A stretch of 22,500 nucleotides of DNA from Paulinella micropora (lineage: Eukaryota > Cercozoa > Imbricatea > Euglyphida > Paulinellidae): positions 10,001 to 32,500 of the forward strand of contig WBZZ01000440.1 of assembly GCA_019918135.1 (NCBI GenBank), written 5' to 3'. The position numbers and the translations under genes are program-made. Every line of letters starts with the position of its first letter. Positions within the stretch are counted from its first letter, which is position 1. The notes under the pieces are model-generated. The model did not search any database. It saw nothing but the letters and a program-made list of their open reading frames with translations, and was not told the DNA's origin. Positions 7,624-17,127 of this stretch are shown in pieces.

Positions 7624-8777
7624 CTTCCACCCCGCCACTCTGCCCAATCAACAACCCTTCCTGTTTTTAATGATGTTTACTGCGATGATGTCCCATGTGT
7701 ATGTGGTTGGCGATGTCAAGAAAGTAAATCATAATATTATGTCCCATTTTCTCACGAAACAAACACAGAGAAGGGGGAGCGTTGTTCACAAAGTTTGGTT
7801 TGTTGTCGGCCGGGTGATACATGCACACATACTTCTCGAACACATGAACACGATGTTGATTGCGACATGACAAAAGCATTGAATCCTGTTGTCAGACCTA
7901 CTCATAGTGAGCATATTCACGCTACGGTTTTCCACCACATGTGTAAACATAGAGGTGTCAAAGCTATGGAGAGAATGTTTCATTACATGGGAGTAAAGAT
8001 AGTAGGGGCAGGGTGGCGGGAGAGGATCATGAAGTGTGAGTATTGCTTAAGGAATAAAATTAAGAAAGCACCACACTTTAACCGGAACCATCATGTCATA
8101 GAACGCCATCCCGGGGTTCATATTTCTATGGACACTCAGGGATGGTGGAATACTATATCATGGGATGGTAAGCGGTACAAATTTACGGTCAAATGTCTCG
8201 GTTCTAATTTCGAGCTCGACTATTATCTGCGACATAAGAATGAATTCTTCCCGTGTTTCCTTAAAGCCGTCACGTACTTTGAAAGGCACACGAACCGGAA
8301 GGTCACATTTATTACTTGTGACCAGGAATATGGTCGTTACGAATCTTTTCAGGAGTGGGTTGATACTAACCAACCTATTTTAATTGAGGCTCCTACAGCC
8401 GAGAAACAGGCAATCTCAAAGATAGAGAGGTCGCATCAAACCAATGGGGGTCCCGCACGAGCCATGCTTAGTGATGCGGACCTCGCTCCGTCTTTTTGGA
8501 CGGAAATGGAGAAGAAAGCCACATACATCAACAACCTACTCCCGATAGCCAAAGGGCCCTGAAGTCTAAGGGCAAGCCCCCCTACGAAGTTATTCACCGT
8601 CGGAAACCTTATCTACATCATCTTTGCCCCACCGGTTGCGCTGCCGTGATGAAGATCAAGGCCCGACGAGGTAAAGGCGAGAAGGGAAAGAAAGTAGTCT
8701 TCTTAGGATATGAACGTAATACCGGTTATTATCGGGTCTATGACCCAATTGCACGGGTAGTACACGGTAATGTCCCA
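7624..8777 (+). pseudogene. Copia copy 1: integrase and start of its C-terminal region
   Basis: Reads in frame with ORF1 across the TGA. It opens with a Cys cluster (C-x4-C-x-C-x3-C, within YCDDVPCVCGWRC), then an HHCC zinc finger (HATVFHHMCKHRG to CEYCLRNK, both Cys present), then the catalytic core: Asp in MDTQGWW, Asp in ITCDQEYG (8320), Glu in KIERSHQT (8425). All three acidic residues are present. An in-frame TAA lies at 7732-7734 and a frameshift near 8560 interrupts LPIAKGP before the conserved PPYEVIHRRKP and VVFLGYERNTGYYR. Homology ends near 8777 where the direct repeats begin. Reverse transcriptase, RNase H and LTRs are absent. Confidence 0.85.
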
Positions 8778-9015
8778 GACCTCCTGACATGCACACAAGG
8801 TCACTGCCTTCTCGAGTTTCATGCTTCAAAAAATGTCTGACTTTATATTTTTAGACACACAAACAAATAAGCCACAAAAAGTCAAGAATGTTCAACTAGT
8901 GAACATAGGAGTTAAATTAACTACTTTCCAGCAACATTTAATGAATAATACAACTCCTATGATGATTTTTTCATTTTTGCTTTCTTTGATTCATTACAAC
9001 CAAAACATCACTTTG
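8776..9015. repeat. Direct repeat, unit 1
   Basis: About 240 bp, starting GACCTCCTGACATGCACACA, that recur at 9111-9345 with a period of 335 bp and roughly 90 percent identity by eye. Internal inverted pairs: TGTTCAACTAGTGAACA, and CATAGGAGTT / AACTCCTATG. No coding potential. The start coincides with the 3' breakpoint of copia copy 1. Confidence 0.7.
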
Positions 9016-9110
9016 AAAATCGATGAGAGCGCATCGCTCCTTTCAATTTTATTGTTGAAAATGATGCTTTTGTTTACTGTGATGCTATTCCAAGCCTCAG
9101 AACATGTGCA

Positions 9111-9345
9111 CAGACCTCCCGAAATGCACACAAGGTCACTGCCTTCTCGAATTTCATGCTTCAAAAAATGTTTGACTTTATATTTTCAGACAAAAAAATA
9201 AGCCACAAAAGTCAGGAATGTTCAACTAGTGAACATAGGAGTTAAATTAACTACTTCCAGCAACATTTAATGAATGATATAACTTCTATGACGATTTTTT
9301 CATTTTTGCTTTGATTCATTACGACCGGTTTTCACTTTGAAATTG
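9111..9345. repeat. Direct repeat, unit 2
   Basis: Second copy of the 8776-9015 repeat, separated from it by about 95 bp. Small indels relative to unit 1 (CTTTGATTC for CTTTCTTTGATTC) show that the duplication is not very recent. Confidence 0.7.
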
Positions 9346-9408
9346 CTCAGCATATACAAATGCTCTTTTAATGAAAAGTATATAGGGTGTGAGACTAACT
9401 TAATAATC

Positions 9409-9575
9409 TGTCGTATACTTGCTGTGTCCTACAGTAGAAACTTTATTGAGAAAAGGGCGCCAAGGGAACGGCCCGATTACATACTAGGCCGGACATACGT
9501 AATGGTTCTAACGACACACATTACATATGCCGGCCCATACTGACTATCCGGTTAATTATATTAATAGGTCTAACA
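9409..9575 (-). mobile_element. Copia copy 4: 3' LTR (minus strand)
   Basis: Read on the minus strand it begins TGTTAGACCTATTAATATAA directly after a polypurine tract and ends CGACA near 9409, about 167 bp. It aligns with the plus-strand LTR at 17842-18006, including GGGCCGGCATATGTAATG and AATAAAGTTT (polyadenylation-type signal). The exact 3' end is the less certain boundary. Confidence 0.75.
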
Positions 9576-9587
9576 CTCCCCCTGGAT
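9576..9587 (-). other. Copia copy 4: polypurine tract
   Basis: Minus-strand ATCCAGGGGGAG lies immediately 5' of TGTTA, as expected for the plus-strand primer of an LTR retrotransposon. The same element occurs at 17830-17841 next to the other LTR. Confidence 0.75.
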
Positions 9588-10552
9588 CAAAGTAAATTAT
9601 TAAATTGACTGTAGGTCCTAATACAGCTATTCTGTGAAAATTATAAAAACACAGACTTAAAACATAATAATATTATTCACTCTTACCCTCACTCTCTCCA
9701 AGAGGTTATGTCGTTGGTGGCTGCCCGGCTTGCTGGAACAAGTATGCATCAATTAGATTACATACAGGGCAGCTCCCCCCAGTCAAGCTAGGCCTGGTCG
9801 ACGAGAAGAGGATTAGGTCCTACGCACCCCCTATCCTATGTTGAGTAACATTATATATGTATGGTCATAATACACATATAATATTAATATATACATATAT
9901 ATGATCACGTAAGTAGTCATAATATACAAAAATAAAACATATGATAATGTATCCATCTGTACTGATCTTTTTAAAGGTATGATCAACTTGAACTATTGAC
10001 TACTTATCTATCTGGTAGTATGAATTTGAAAAATTTGACAGTGCTTCCCGTAGAGGGGGATAAAATGAACACAAAATAATGTGATATATGTGGACAAATA
10101 CACAATATCTGTAATTATCGGCGTGTCTGGTACATCCGGCTGGTCTGACGTACTTCCGTGTTGTTCCACATTCCCATGTGGCACGTTCACCGACCAACCG
10201 GACTCCATGTCGGCTTCTTATAGATTTTTATGTATGTAATTGTATAGGGATAGGAATTGAAGCGAAGCGAGGGAGCGAGCCGAAGGAACGAGAACTTTGC
10301 GGGGGGGGGGGGGGGGGGGGGGAAGGGCTATTCCGCCGCGTACGTCCTTCTCCAGCGCTGGGGCTCACTGCCCGTTCCGTCAAACTGGGGCCGGTCATTC
10401 GTGACCACCGGACCCAGTATACTGTCTGTTCCGTCGACACTTGGCTATCCGCTCACCTGTACAACTTATGTGTAATATGCGAGAAAATTATTATATTGCA
10501 TACTCCGGGAATGTAAACGAAGTCTAATATGATAAACCTTTCCTTGAGAGAT
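9588..10552 (-). mobile_element. Copia copy 4: long 3' untranslated region with poly(C)
   Basis: About 1 kb between the RNase H frame and the polypurine tract, aligning with 16733-17829 of copy 2 (shared blocks ATAATTACAGATATT, CAACATAGGATA, CTTGACTGGGGGG, CTTGGAGAGAGTGAGGGTAAGAG, TAATTTTCACAGAATAG). Indels between copies are not multiples of three, so the small reading frames inside it are not conserved. It holds C22 on the sense strand (10301-10322). Confidence 0.75.
10301..10322 (-). repeat. Poly(C) tract (poly(G) on plus strand)
   Basis: G22 on the plus strand, so C22 in the sense of copia copy 4. A C20 tract occupies the equivalent place in copy 2 (17108-17127), about 720 bp upstream of the LTR in both. 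Confidence 0.85.
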
Positions 10553-11160
10553 CTAATACGAGAATTGATAGGATTTTATCCTGACTTTGCCGCGATTTTC
10601 TCTATTAAGCACAACGGAGATTTTTCCAGCCAGGTAATTGAATTTTTCTACCGTAAAATGTATTTTGGTGAATACATCAGCGATATTTTCCTCCGTTGGA
10701 ACCCGGAATAGTTTGACCTTTCCTTCTCTCACGAGTTGTGCTAATAGATGGTACCGGACCTCTATGTGCTTGGTCCTAGCTTCCCCTAGCCTTCTCTCCG
10801 ATAATAATATCGTTCCTTCGTTATCCTCAAAGAGAGGAGTAGGACCTTCAAGATTTATTCGGATACCCCGTAAAGTTTGTTGCAACGCGAGAAGTTCTCT
10901 GACTGCCTCATTAGCCGAAACAGTTTCTGACTCTAACGTAGATTGAGCTATCACGGATTGCAGTTTAGAAAACCATGAAATTGGCGTCCCGTTGAATAAA
11001 TAGACGTATCCTGACCTTGATTTTCGCGAGTTCTTATTCCCCCGCAAAATCCGAGTCTACAAATCCAACAACTGGTTGTTCCGCGATCATCCTGTCTACA
11101 TGAGCGAGAACTGGCACACTGAACATGTCCATTCTGGGTATTGTGGGCTTCCCAATAATG
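10553..11160 (-). pseudogene. Copia copy 4: RNase H domain
   Basis: Minus-strand frame with the copia RNase H signature: GFVDSDFAG (first Asp), SRSGYVYLFNGTPISWFSKL, AQSTLESETVSANEA (Glu), LFEDNEGTILL (Asp-Asn), EARTKHIEVRYHLL and ENIADVFTKIHF near the C-terminus. A one-base shift near 11040 separates GFVDSDFAG from the rest. Homology to copy 2 (FSVPV, HVDRMIAE) fades at about 11160, so everything upstream is lost. It degrades nothing now; in an intact element it removes the RNA strand during reverse transcription. Confidence 0.85.
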
Positions 11161-12338
11161 GCGAGTGAGTCAGTGCTCGGCCGGGGAGCCGTGGCTAACC
11201 ATCCGGGGTTGGGACCGCCAGGCTGGTGCGCGAGCGCGGGGGGGAGGGGGAGGGTGTTCGGGGAGATATTCTTTAGTTTGCTTTTCTTAGCGTGGAGGCT
11301 GGCGGGCGGGAGAGGAGAGGGAGGAGAGTGCTTTTGTTGTTTTCCGCGCAGCCTTTACAGTCACACAGTAACACACAAAAGAAGTATATCGGCCGAAATC
11401 TTTTACAAACTCGGCAGCATTAAAAAGAAAGAAAAGAAAACAATCTCTGCCGTTCTCTTCTTCCCTTTCCCTTTTTCCTATTTCCTTTGAAATTCTTCCA
11501 GCTACCTTTGAATGTTTCAGCTTACCTACCGCCACACGGCCTACATTTGCGACTTGGGGCTCATGAACCTGAGGTCCGAGGACATAGCGAACAACATCGT
11601 TAAGGTCGACTGGGGCAACGGCCGCGGTTGGGCTTTCTGTCTTGTTAAATTTCAACTGACTGACTGTCTTATTAAATGTCAACTGACTGACTGTCCTAAC
11701 GATGGACACGGTCCCTTAAGGTGTCCTCTTAGAAGACGAGCTAGGGTATCTGATAAAGGACAAGTGAGAGAGAGGGATAAGGACAGGCAGTCGGAGAAGA
11801 CAGAAGACAGGACAAGAGAGAGGAGACAAGAAGTAAGAAGAAGAAGAAGAAGGAGGAGAGCAGCAAAGAGAGAAGAAAGCTGAAAGCATCTGATTTCATT
11901 AAGAAGAAGAAGATGATAAGCTTGAATGCTGAGTCCCCTTCCTCTTCCTCTTCTTCTTTTTTCAGAGAGTGACGAAGAAGAGGACCCAAGTGTGCCAGAC
12001 AACCTTGAGCCTTCTTCTAAGTCAGACTCAGAGTCAGAAGACGAGGGAGAGGTGGGGTACATCCATCATATGGCTATTATGATGATGAGAAGAGAGAGAG
12101 AGGAAGAAGAGGGAGACAACGAAACACACGAACCCACCCTCTCATCTACACCCCTCACACCACTTTGTCACACGCATTTGTGCCACCTGGCGCGGAAGAT
12201 AGAGGTGAGGGTGAGCGGGAGAGTGGTGTGCGAGGGGGAGATGAGGACAAGCATGCATCATCTATTCAAAACGCCTCCACACACACTCGCCCCACTGTCC
12301 CACCCCTTCACGAGAACAACTTTTTTACGTCCCTTGAT
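11161..12338 (+). other. Leader region before gag; no identified 5' LTR
   Basis: About 1.2 kb between the breakpoint of copy 4 and the gag ATG of copy 2. It holds a G-rich block (11237-11263, four or more G runs), a 27-bp tandem duplication (about 11636-11694) and purine-rich GAA/GAG stretches. A 123-codon frame at 11512-11883 ends in an Arg-rich purine-tract translation. From about 11966 an acidic frame (SDEEEDPSVP, SDSESEDEGEVG) runs to about 12170 in a frame one base off gag. A strong polypyrimidine-CAG lies at 11939-11965. No sequence matching the 165-bp LTR was found, so where the element starts is unclear. Confidence 0.45.
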
Positions 12339-14132
12339 ATGGCTGGTGACCCCACTCCTCTTAACCAGATCATACCACTGGAAGAGAAGTGTGCACTCAG
12401 ACGTACCAGGGCAGGTTACGTAAAAATACTCGTGAAAGGGCTGCCTCCCATACACATTCGTGAGGTAGGTGGCCCACCCCTCAACCTCCACGGCAAAACG
12501 ATACGTAAGGGTAGTTGTCATGTCACTAGTAGTAAGCAGTGCGAGGCGACAGTGCCTGACACTGGTATTCGGTGCTCGTGGAGTTTGGGGGCAGCGAGAA
12601 AAGGGGCAAAGGGTGGAGAGTGTGCGGCTAGGTTAGTAGAGCATGACTTCTGTGGCAAGCACCTTGATCAAGAGAGAAAGAGGGGGGAAATACTAGCGAA
12701 GTATAGGGAGAAATTGAACTTAGGTCTTCTACCTCCTTACGATGCTCTTACTATTGGACCTGCCACCTTATTCACTAAAATCTCCCTATGGAGACAGCAC
12801 ATAGTGACTCGTCCCTCACCTAACCCTGCTCCATTCCCTACTACTACCACTACACCGACCACTACCACACAGAACATACGTAGGAGAGAGATGGGAGTAG
12901 GGGGAGTAGAGGGAGTAGGTGTAGGGATAGGACAGTTCGTGCCTCTTACCTCTGTGTTGTTCCCATCTCATGCACAACCCACACCCCAAGCGCAGTCCTT
13001 AAATGTGTTGTCGGCACCCCTTGTACCACATAACGCATCTGTGACGTCTGCATTGTTAACTCATGCACACTCTGTGTCTCGAGTTGTGTCTGTCCCACCT
13101 GAAAGAGAGCCGGGAGAAACCCCAAACAGCCAACCCACCGTTCCTATGACCTCCGAACAGGGGAAAGTAGGGACGGTAGAGGGTAAACAGGCGTTGGGCA
13201 GTGGGGGACTTCCCCCCATTGAAGAGTTGCAACGACTCCTCAATGCCCTTGCCCAAGGATTTAAGAATAGGACAGTGAAAGACGGACAGATCGTAACGAA
13301 GAATGGGGAGTACGATGAGTTTTACACTGAGTTGTATTATGCGATACATGACTGCATAATAACTATGGCTACCAAACACGAAGACCCATTTGCACGTGGG
13401 ATTGTCGCTTCTTTTCCTTACATGTTGAAGGAAGCTGTGTTGGGGGGTAAGACACCCCCGGAAGAGGATGAGACTGATAGTTCTCAGACCGACGACACCA
13501 CCACCAACACACAAAGCACAAACACGGCAACACAAGACAACACACATGCTGAATACGCTATTATGCTGATGGGAAATGAGGCAGACAGCGGCATTAAAGC
13601 TAGTAGTATTGTGTGGGTAGATGACAGTGGAGCAAGCGAAACACAGTCACCCGACAAATCCACATTCGTCAAACTTGTGAGATCCCCGCAGAAGTTCAGA
13701 ATTGCAAAAGGAAGCATTCGGACTGAGTATAAAGGCAAGGTTCAAACGAACCTCTCGGGCTCTCATGAGGATGAAGTCTGTGTATTTGATTCGCATACCA
13801 CCTATAACCCACATTTAAAGTATGGGCTTGTCGCAACCTCAGCATGGGTGCGAAAAGGGCTCGCCGTTGTGCATCAAAACAATCAGGTCATAGTCCTAAA
13901 CAAACCTATCAGAATTGAGGAGAAACAGATAGTAGCTAGGGGGAGAGCTCTACCTAACAACCTCACGGTTTTCGATGCCCCAGGGACCAAACCCCTCAAC
14001 CCCAATGAGTGGTATGAGCCCACCGCACAGCCTCCCCTCAGCACGGAAACAAACACCCAACTCACCCCCCCTACTGAAACAAGTGAGGCTCCCGGGCCCG
14101 ATGATTCATCGGACTCGGGGGAACAAGCTTGA
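12339..14132 (+). CDS. Copia copy 2: ORF1, Gag - protease - pre-integrase
   Basis: Open for about 597 codons from the ATG at 12339 (MAGDPTPLNQ); the frame is open back to about 12165 but has no earlier ATG. The Gag part lacks the usual CCHC knuckle. Instead it has C-x10-C-x15-C-x9-C-x2-H (Cys at 12540, 12573, 12621 and 12651, His at 12660), a plausible zinc site. A low-complexity Thr/Pro linker follows, then a helical stretch (IEELQRLLNALAQGF, ELYYAIHDCI). The aspartic protease active site is DSGAS at 13623 (WVDDSGASETQSPDKSTF). The pre-integrase segment (GLVATSAWVRKGLAVVHQNN) matches copy 1. It ends at TGA 14130, and integrase continues in the same frame. The Gag assignment rests on position, the protease on motif. 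Confidence 0.8.
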   Translation: MAGDPTPLNQIIPLEEKCALRRTRAGYVKILVKGLPPIHIREVGGPPLNLHGKTIRKGSCHVTSSKQCEATVPDTGIRCSWSLGAARKGAKGGECAARLVEHDFCGKHLDQERKRGEILAKYREKLNLGLLPPYDALTIGPATLFTKISLWRQHIVTRPSPNPAPFPTTTTTPTTTTQNIRRREMGVGGVEGVGVGIGQFVPLTSVLFPSHAQPTPQAQSLNVLSAPLVPHNASVTSALLTHAHSVSRVVSVPPEREPGETPNSQPTVPMTSEQGKVGTVEGKQALGSGGLPPIEELQRLLNALAQGFKNRTVKDGQIVTKNGEYDEFYTELYYAIHDCIITMATKHEDPFARGIVASFPYMLKEAVLGGKTPPEEDETDSSQTDDTTTNTQSTNTATQDNTHAEYAIMLMGNEADSGIKASSIVWVDDSGASETQSPDKSTFVKLVRSPQKFRIAKGSIRTEYKGKVQTNLSGSHEDEVCVFDSHTTYNPHLKYGLVATSAWVRKGLAVVHQNNQVIVLNKPIRIEEKQIVARGRALPNNLTVFDAPGTKPLNPNEWYEPTAQPPLSTETNTQLTPPTETSEAPGPDDSSDSGEQA

Positions 14133-14858
14133 CGAGTGTCCTCTCACCTTTCTCAAAAGGCCAACCTACCTGTATATCATGACGACATATACTGTTCTTC
14201 GTCTCCTTGTGTGTGTGGTTGGCAATGTGATGTGTCTCGTGCTTATGTACCTTATTCTACTGAGATAGACACAGAGAGAGGTGAGAGAGCAAGGCAGGAG
14301 GATGACAGAGTGCTGTGTCCTGTTGTCCGTCCCCACTATCATGAAAACATACACGCCACTGTATTTCACCGCATGTGTAAGCATAGAGGGGTAAAAGCCA
14401 TGGAAAGAATGGCTAAGTATATGGGAGTAAAGATAGTGGGGAGAGAGTGGAGAGAACGAATAATGAAGTATGAGTGGTGTTTGTGGAATAAGATCAAAAA
14501 GACACACCACTTCAAAAAGAACCATCATATCGTAGAGCATCGGCCCGGGATCCACCTTTCCATGGATACCCAGGGTTGGTGGAATACGATATCATGGGAC
14601 GCTAAGAGATATAAATTTACCGTTAAGTGCTTAGCGTCCAACTTTGAACTCGATTACTATTTGCGTCACAAGAATGAATTTTTTCCTTGTTTTCTCAAAG
14701 CTACCGCCTTCTTTGAGAGACATTCAGGAAAGAAGGTTAAGTTTATTACTTGCAACCAAGAGTACGGGATGTATACAGAGTTCAAAGAGTGGGTTGACGT
14801 AAATCAGCCAGTCTTTCTCGAGGCCCCGACAGGGGAGAAACAGGTTGTCGCTAAGTAG
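14133..14858 (+). pseudogene. Copia copy 2: integrase, inactivated
   Basis: In frame with ORF1 directly after the TGA, with no ATG before the conserved Cys cluster (C-x4-C-x-C-x3-C in YCSSSPCVCGWQC). The zinc finger HATVFHRMCKHRG to YEWCLWNK has Tyr for its first Cys (copy 1 has CEYC). The core has the first Asp (14565, MDTQGWW), but the second is Asn (14754, ITCNQEYG). A one-base deletion at about 14856 turns the catalytic Glu region into a TAG stop. Three independent lesions mean this copy cannot integrate. Confidence 0.9.
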
Positions 14859-15853
14859 AGAGGTCCCACCAAACCAATGGTGGGCCCGCCAGAGCTATCC
14901 TTAGCGACGCCGAACTTCCACCCTCTATGTGGGTGGAAGCAGAGAAACCTGCAACCTAGTTTAGCAATCTCTTGCCCATAGCTCATGGACCCTTCAAAGG
15001 GAAATCCCCCTACGAAGTAATCCACAAACGTAAACCCATGCTCCATCACCTCAGGCCTATCGGGTGTATGGCGTTTATGAAAGTGGACGCCAAGAGGGGG
15101 AAAGGAGAAAGGGGAAACAGAGTAATATTTCTCGGGTACGAACGGAATACCGGACATTATCGGGATGATCCGGTCGCAAGGAAAATACACGGTAATGTTC
15201 GTGATGTCGCGTTCGATGTCTGGAAATTGGGGAAGAGGGAAGCATCCAAATCTCTAGCAGAGACCAATACCTCTAAAGAGATGTTTTCGGTGAAATGGCA
15301 CTTGCCCCCTTCCGAACCCCAACGAACCCAACAGCACCCGAAAAGTCAAGGTAATGTTCCGGGGGAGATCGCGGTGCAGATATTTCCGACTGGGGGAGAC
15401 ACTTACCCAGCCGGGGGTCTATCATCCGGATCGCCCCCATTTGAGGCGCCCCCCAATGACCCCAATACAGGGAACGGCGATACTAAGGGAGTGGAAGTCA
15501 GGGAGGACAGATCTGACCCACCACCCCTAGTATCTCCTACCCCGAAAGGTATGACTCCTAAGCCCAGCGGGGATCAGGGGGAGGCGAAAGTCACGAAAAA
15601 GAAACACAGGATCAAAGAGAGACAAGATTTGTCAGGGATGTGTATGGAAATTCCGGCCAAAGCGTGGGGAGAAGGATGGGCGAAACAAACTTACGGGAAT
15701 AATTGGCAAACTGCGGTTCGCAAAGGAACGGTGTCTGCACCCACTGGCCCAGTTGTCCGTAAAACCAAACGTTTCCCGGCACACGCGGTCCTCTTTGATG
15801 ATGGAGTTACCGACAAAGTGATTGATACGGAAATTGTCAAGTATGCCATCTGA
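14859..15853 (+). pseudogene. Copia copy 2: integrase C-terminal region and linker
   Basis: After the frameshift the alignment to copy 1 resumes (TNGGPAR, LPIAHGP, KSPYEVIHKRKPMLHHLRPIG, RGKGERGNRVIFLGYERNTG); a TAG near 14958 and a small deletion (HYRDDPVA for YYRVYDPIA) are further damage. From about 15240 a Pro/Ser/Gly-rich linker follows, then KKKHRIKERQDLSG and AKAWGEGWAKQTYG, a tail I do not recognise. It ends at TGA 15851. In an intact copia element the reverse transcriptase would follow here. Confidence 0.75.
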
Positions 15854-15859
15854 AAATCC

Positions 15860-16732
15860 CACATCTCTCAAGAAAGACCACCGGCTATTGAAGTATGACC
15901 TAAGATGCCTAATAGGCATGCTTATCTTCTTAGCCGTGCACACGAGGCCCCTCCTAATTTGCCCGTTGAGTATTGCGGCTAAATCCCAAGTCCCCAATCC
16001 CGACACATCATATCCGACGGCGCATCGCATGTTCTTGTGGTTATTAACACCAAGGGCGCTGTTTTTCCGGAGGGGAGACAAGAATCTTAGGAAACTATTA
16101 GAATCTTGTTTTTCCGTCCCAAAAACACCCAAAGACTGGAAGTCTAACCATGGGTCATGCGCTGCAGCCAATGCAATGAACGAATTCACAGAAAAGCCTG
16201 GAATTCCCGGAATGGAAGCTTTCAGTGTACCAGTCATCGCTAATGTCGATAGGATAATCTCGGAAAATTCGTTGGTAGGGTTTGTGGACTCCGATTTTGC
16301 AGGAGATAAAGTTTCGCGAAAATCTCGGTCCGGGTATGTTTACTTATTCAATGGGACCCCGGTGGCATGGTTCTCAAAACTGCAATCGGTAATAGCTCAA
16401 TCCACGTTGGAATCCGAAACGGTGTCGGCTAACGAGGCAGTAAGAGAACTCCTCGCGATATTCCAATCTAGGGATATTGGGATCAACCTCAAAGGCCCCA
16501 CCCCCTCTTCGAAGATAATGAAGGGACTGTATTGTTGTCCGAGAGGGGGTTAGGGGAAGCCCGTACCAAATATATTGAGGTAAGGTATCATCTTCTCGCA
16601 AAACTCGTTAAGGACGGAATAGTCAAATTATTTAGAGTACCAACCGAGGAAAATATCGCGGACATATTTACCAAAATACATTTCACGGTTGAAAATTTAT
16701 GTATCTGGCTAAAAAAATTTCCGTCTTGCTAG
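15860..16732 (+). pseudogene. Copia copy 2: RT-RNase H connection and RNase H
   Basis: Begins with the post-RT segment of copia Pol (CLIGMLIFLAVHTRP, PDTSYPTAHRMFLWLL), so the polymerase core between the linker and this point is missing. RNase H follows: GFVDSDFAGD, SRSGYVYLFNGTPVAWFSKL, AQSTLESETVSANEA. A one-base deletion near 16505 shifts the frame; the rest (RTKYIEVRYHLLAKL, TEENIADIFTKIHF) is read in another frame to a TAG at 16730. It closely resembles copy 4, whose RNase H is less damaged at this point. Confidence 0.85.
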
Positions 16733-17053
16733 ACATAACTTCCAGTCAACTTTCTCCCTAAGACAATTGGTAGATGCGTATGAGTGAAATTAATAACTAT
16801 ATACCGAGGTTATAAAGTGTTCAGAAAAGTGACCCTTATGAGTAGATTTAATACGCAAATTGATCGGGTTTCATCGCAATACGAGCTCGACCATGGGACA
16901 AAGGACGGAACAGCGCCAACCAGAGGACCCTCATTTCCAAATACTTGTCCCACTATTACATTCATAGATAGTTCGATCGACTAGCGGCGGGCCAGAGGAT
17001 GAGAGCGTAGTCCGGACTTTGGCGCTTTATCGCCTTTTTTTTTGCTCGCTTTC

Positions 17054-17098
17054 ACGAGAATGCCACAACTCGGCTGGCATTCAATGGCATTCTCTCGT
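17054..17098 (+). other. Hairpin upstream of the poly(C) tract
   Basis: ACGAGAATGCCA pairs with TGGCATTCTCTCGT with at least 10 contiguous base pairs and a loop of about 20 nt. It ends 9 bp before the C20 run. Copy 4 has a different small hairpin (GGTCA-CGAA-TGACC) upstream of its poly(C). Confidence 0.6.
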
Positions 17099-17107
17099 GT
17101 GTTCGCG

Positions 17108-17127
17108 CCCCCCCCCCCCCCCCCCCC
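17108..17127 (+). repeat. Poly(C) tract
   Basis: C20 followed by GCCCC, in the sense strand of copia copy 2, about 715 bp before the 3' LTR. It matches the C22 tract of copy 4 in position and strand. Confidence 0.85.

Noticed and set aside
10301..10322. G22 run as a pure sequencing or assembly artefact
   Set aside because: An equivalent run on the other strand occurs at the matching position of a second element, so the tract is real even if its exact length is uncertain.
11512..11883. 123-codon frame as a host gene
   Set aside because: Its C-terminal half is a translation of purine-rich repeats, and the N-terminal half covers a 27-bp tandem duplication; no recognisable domain.
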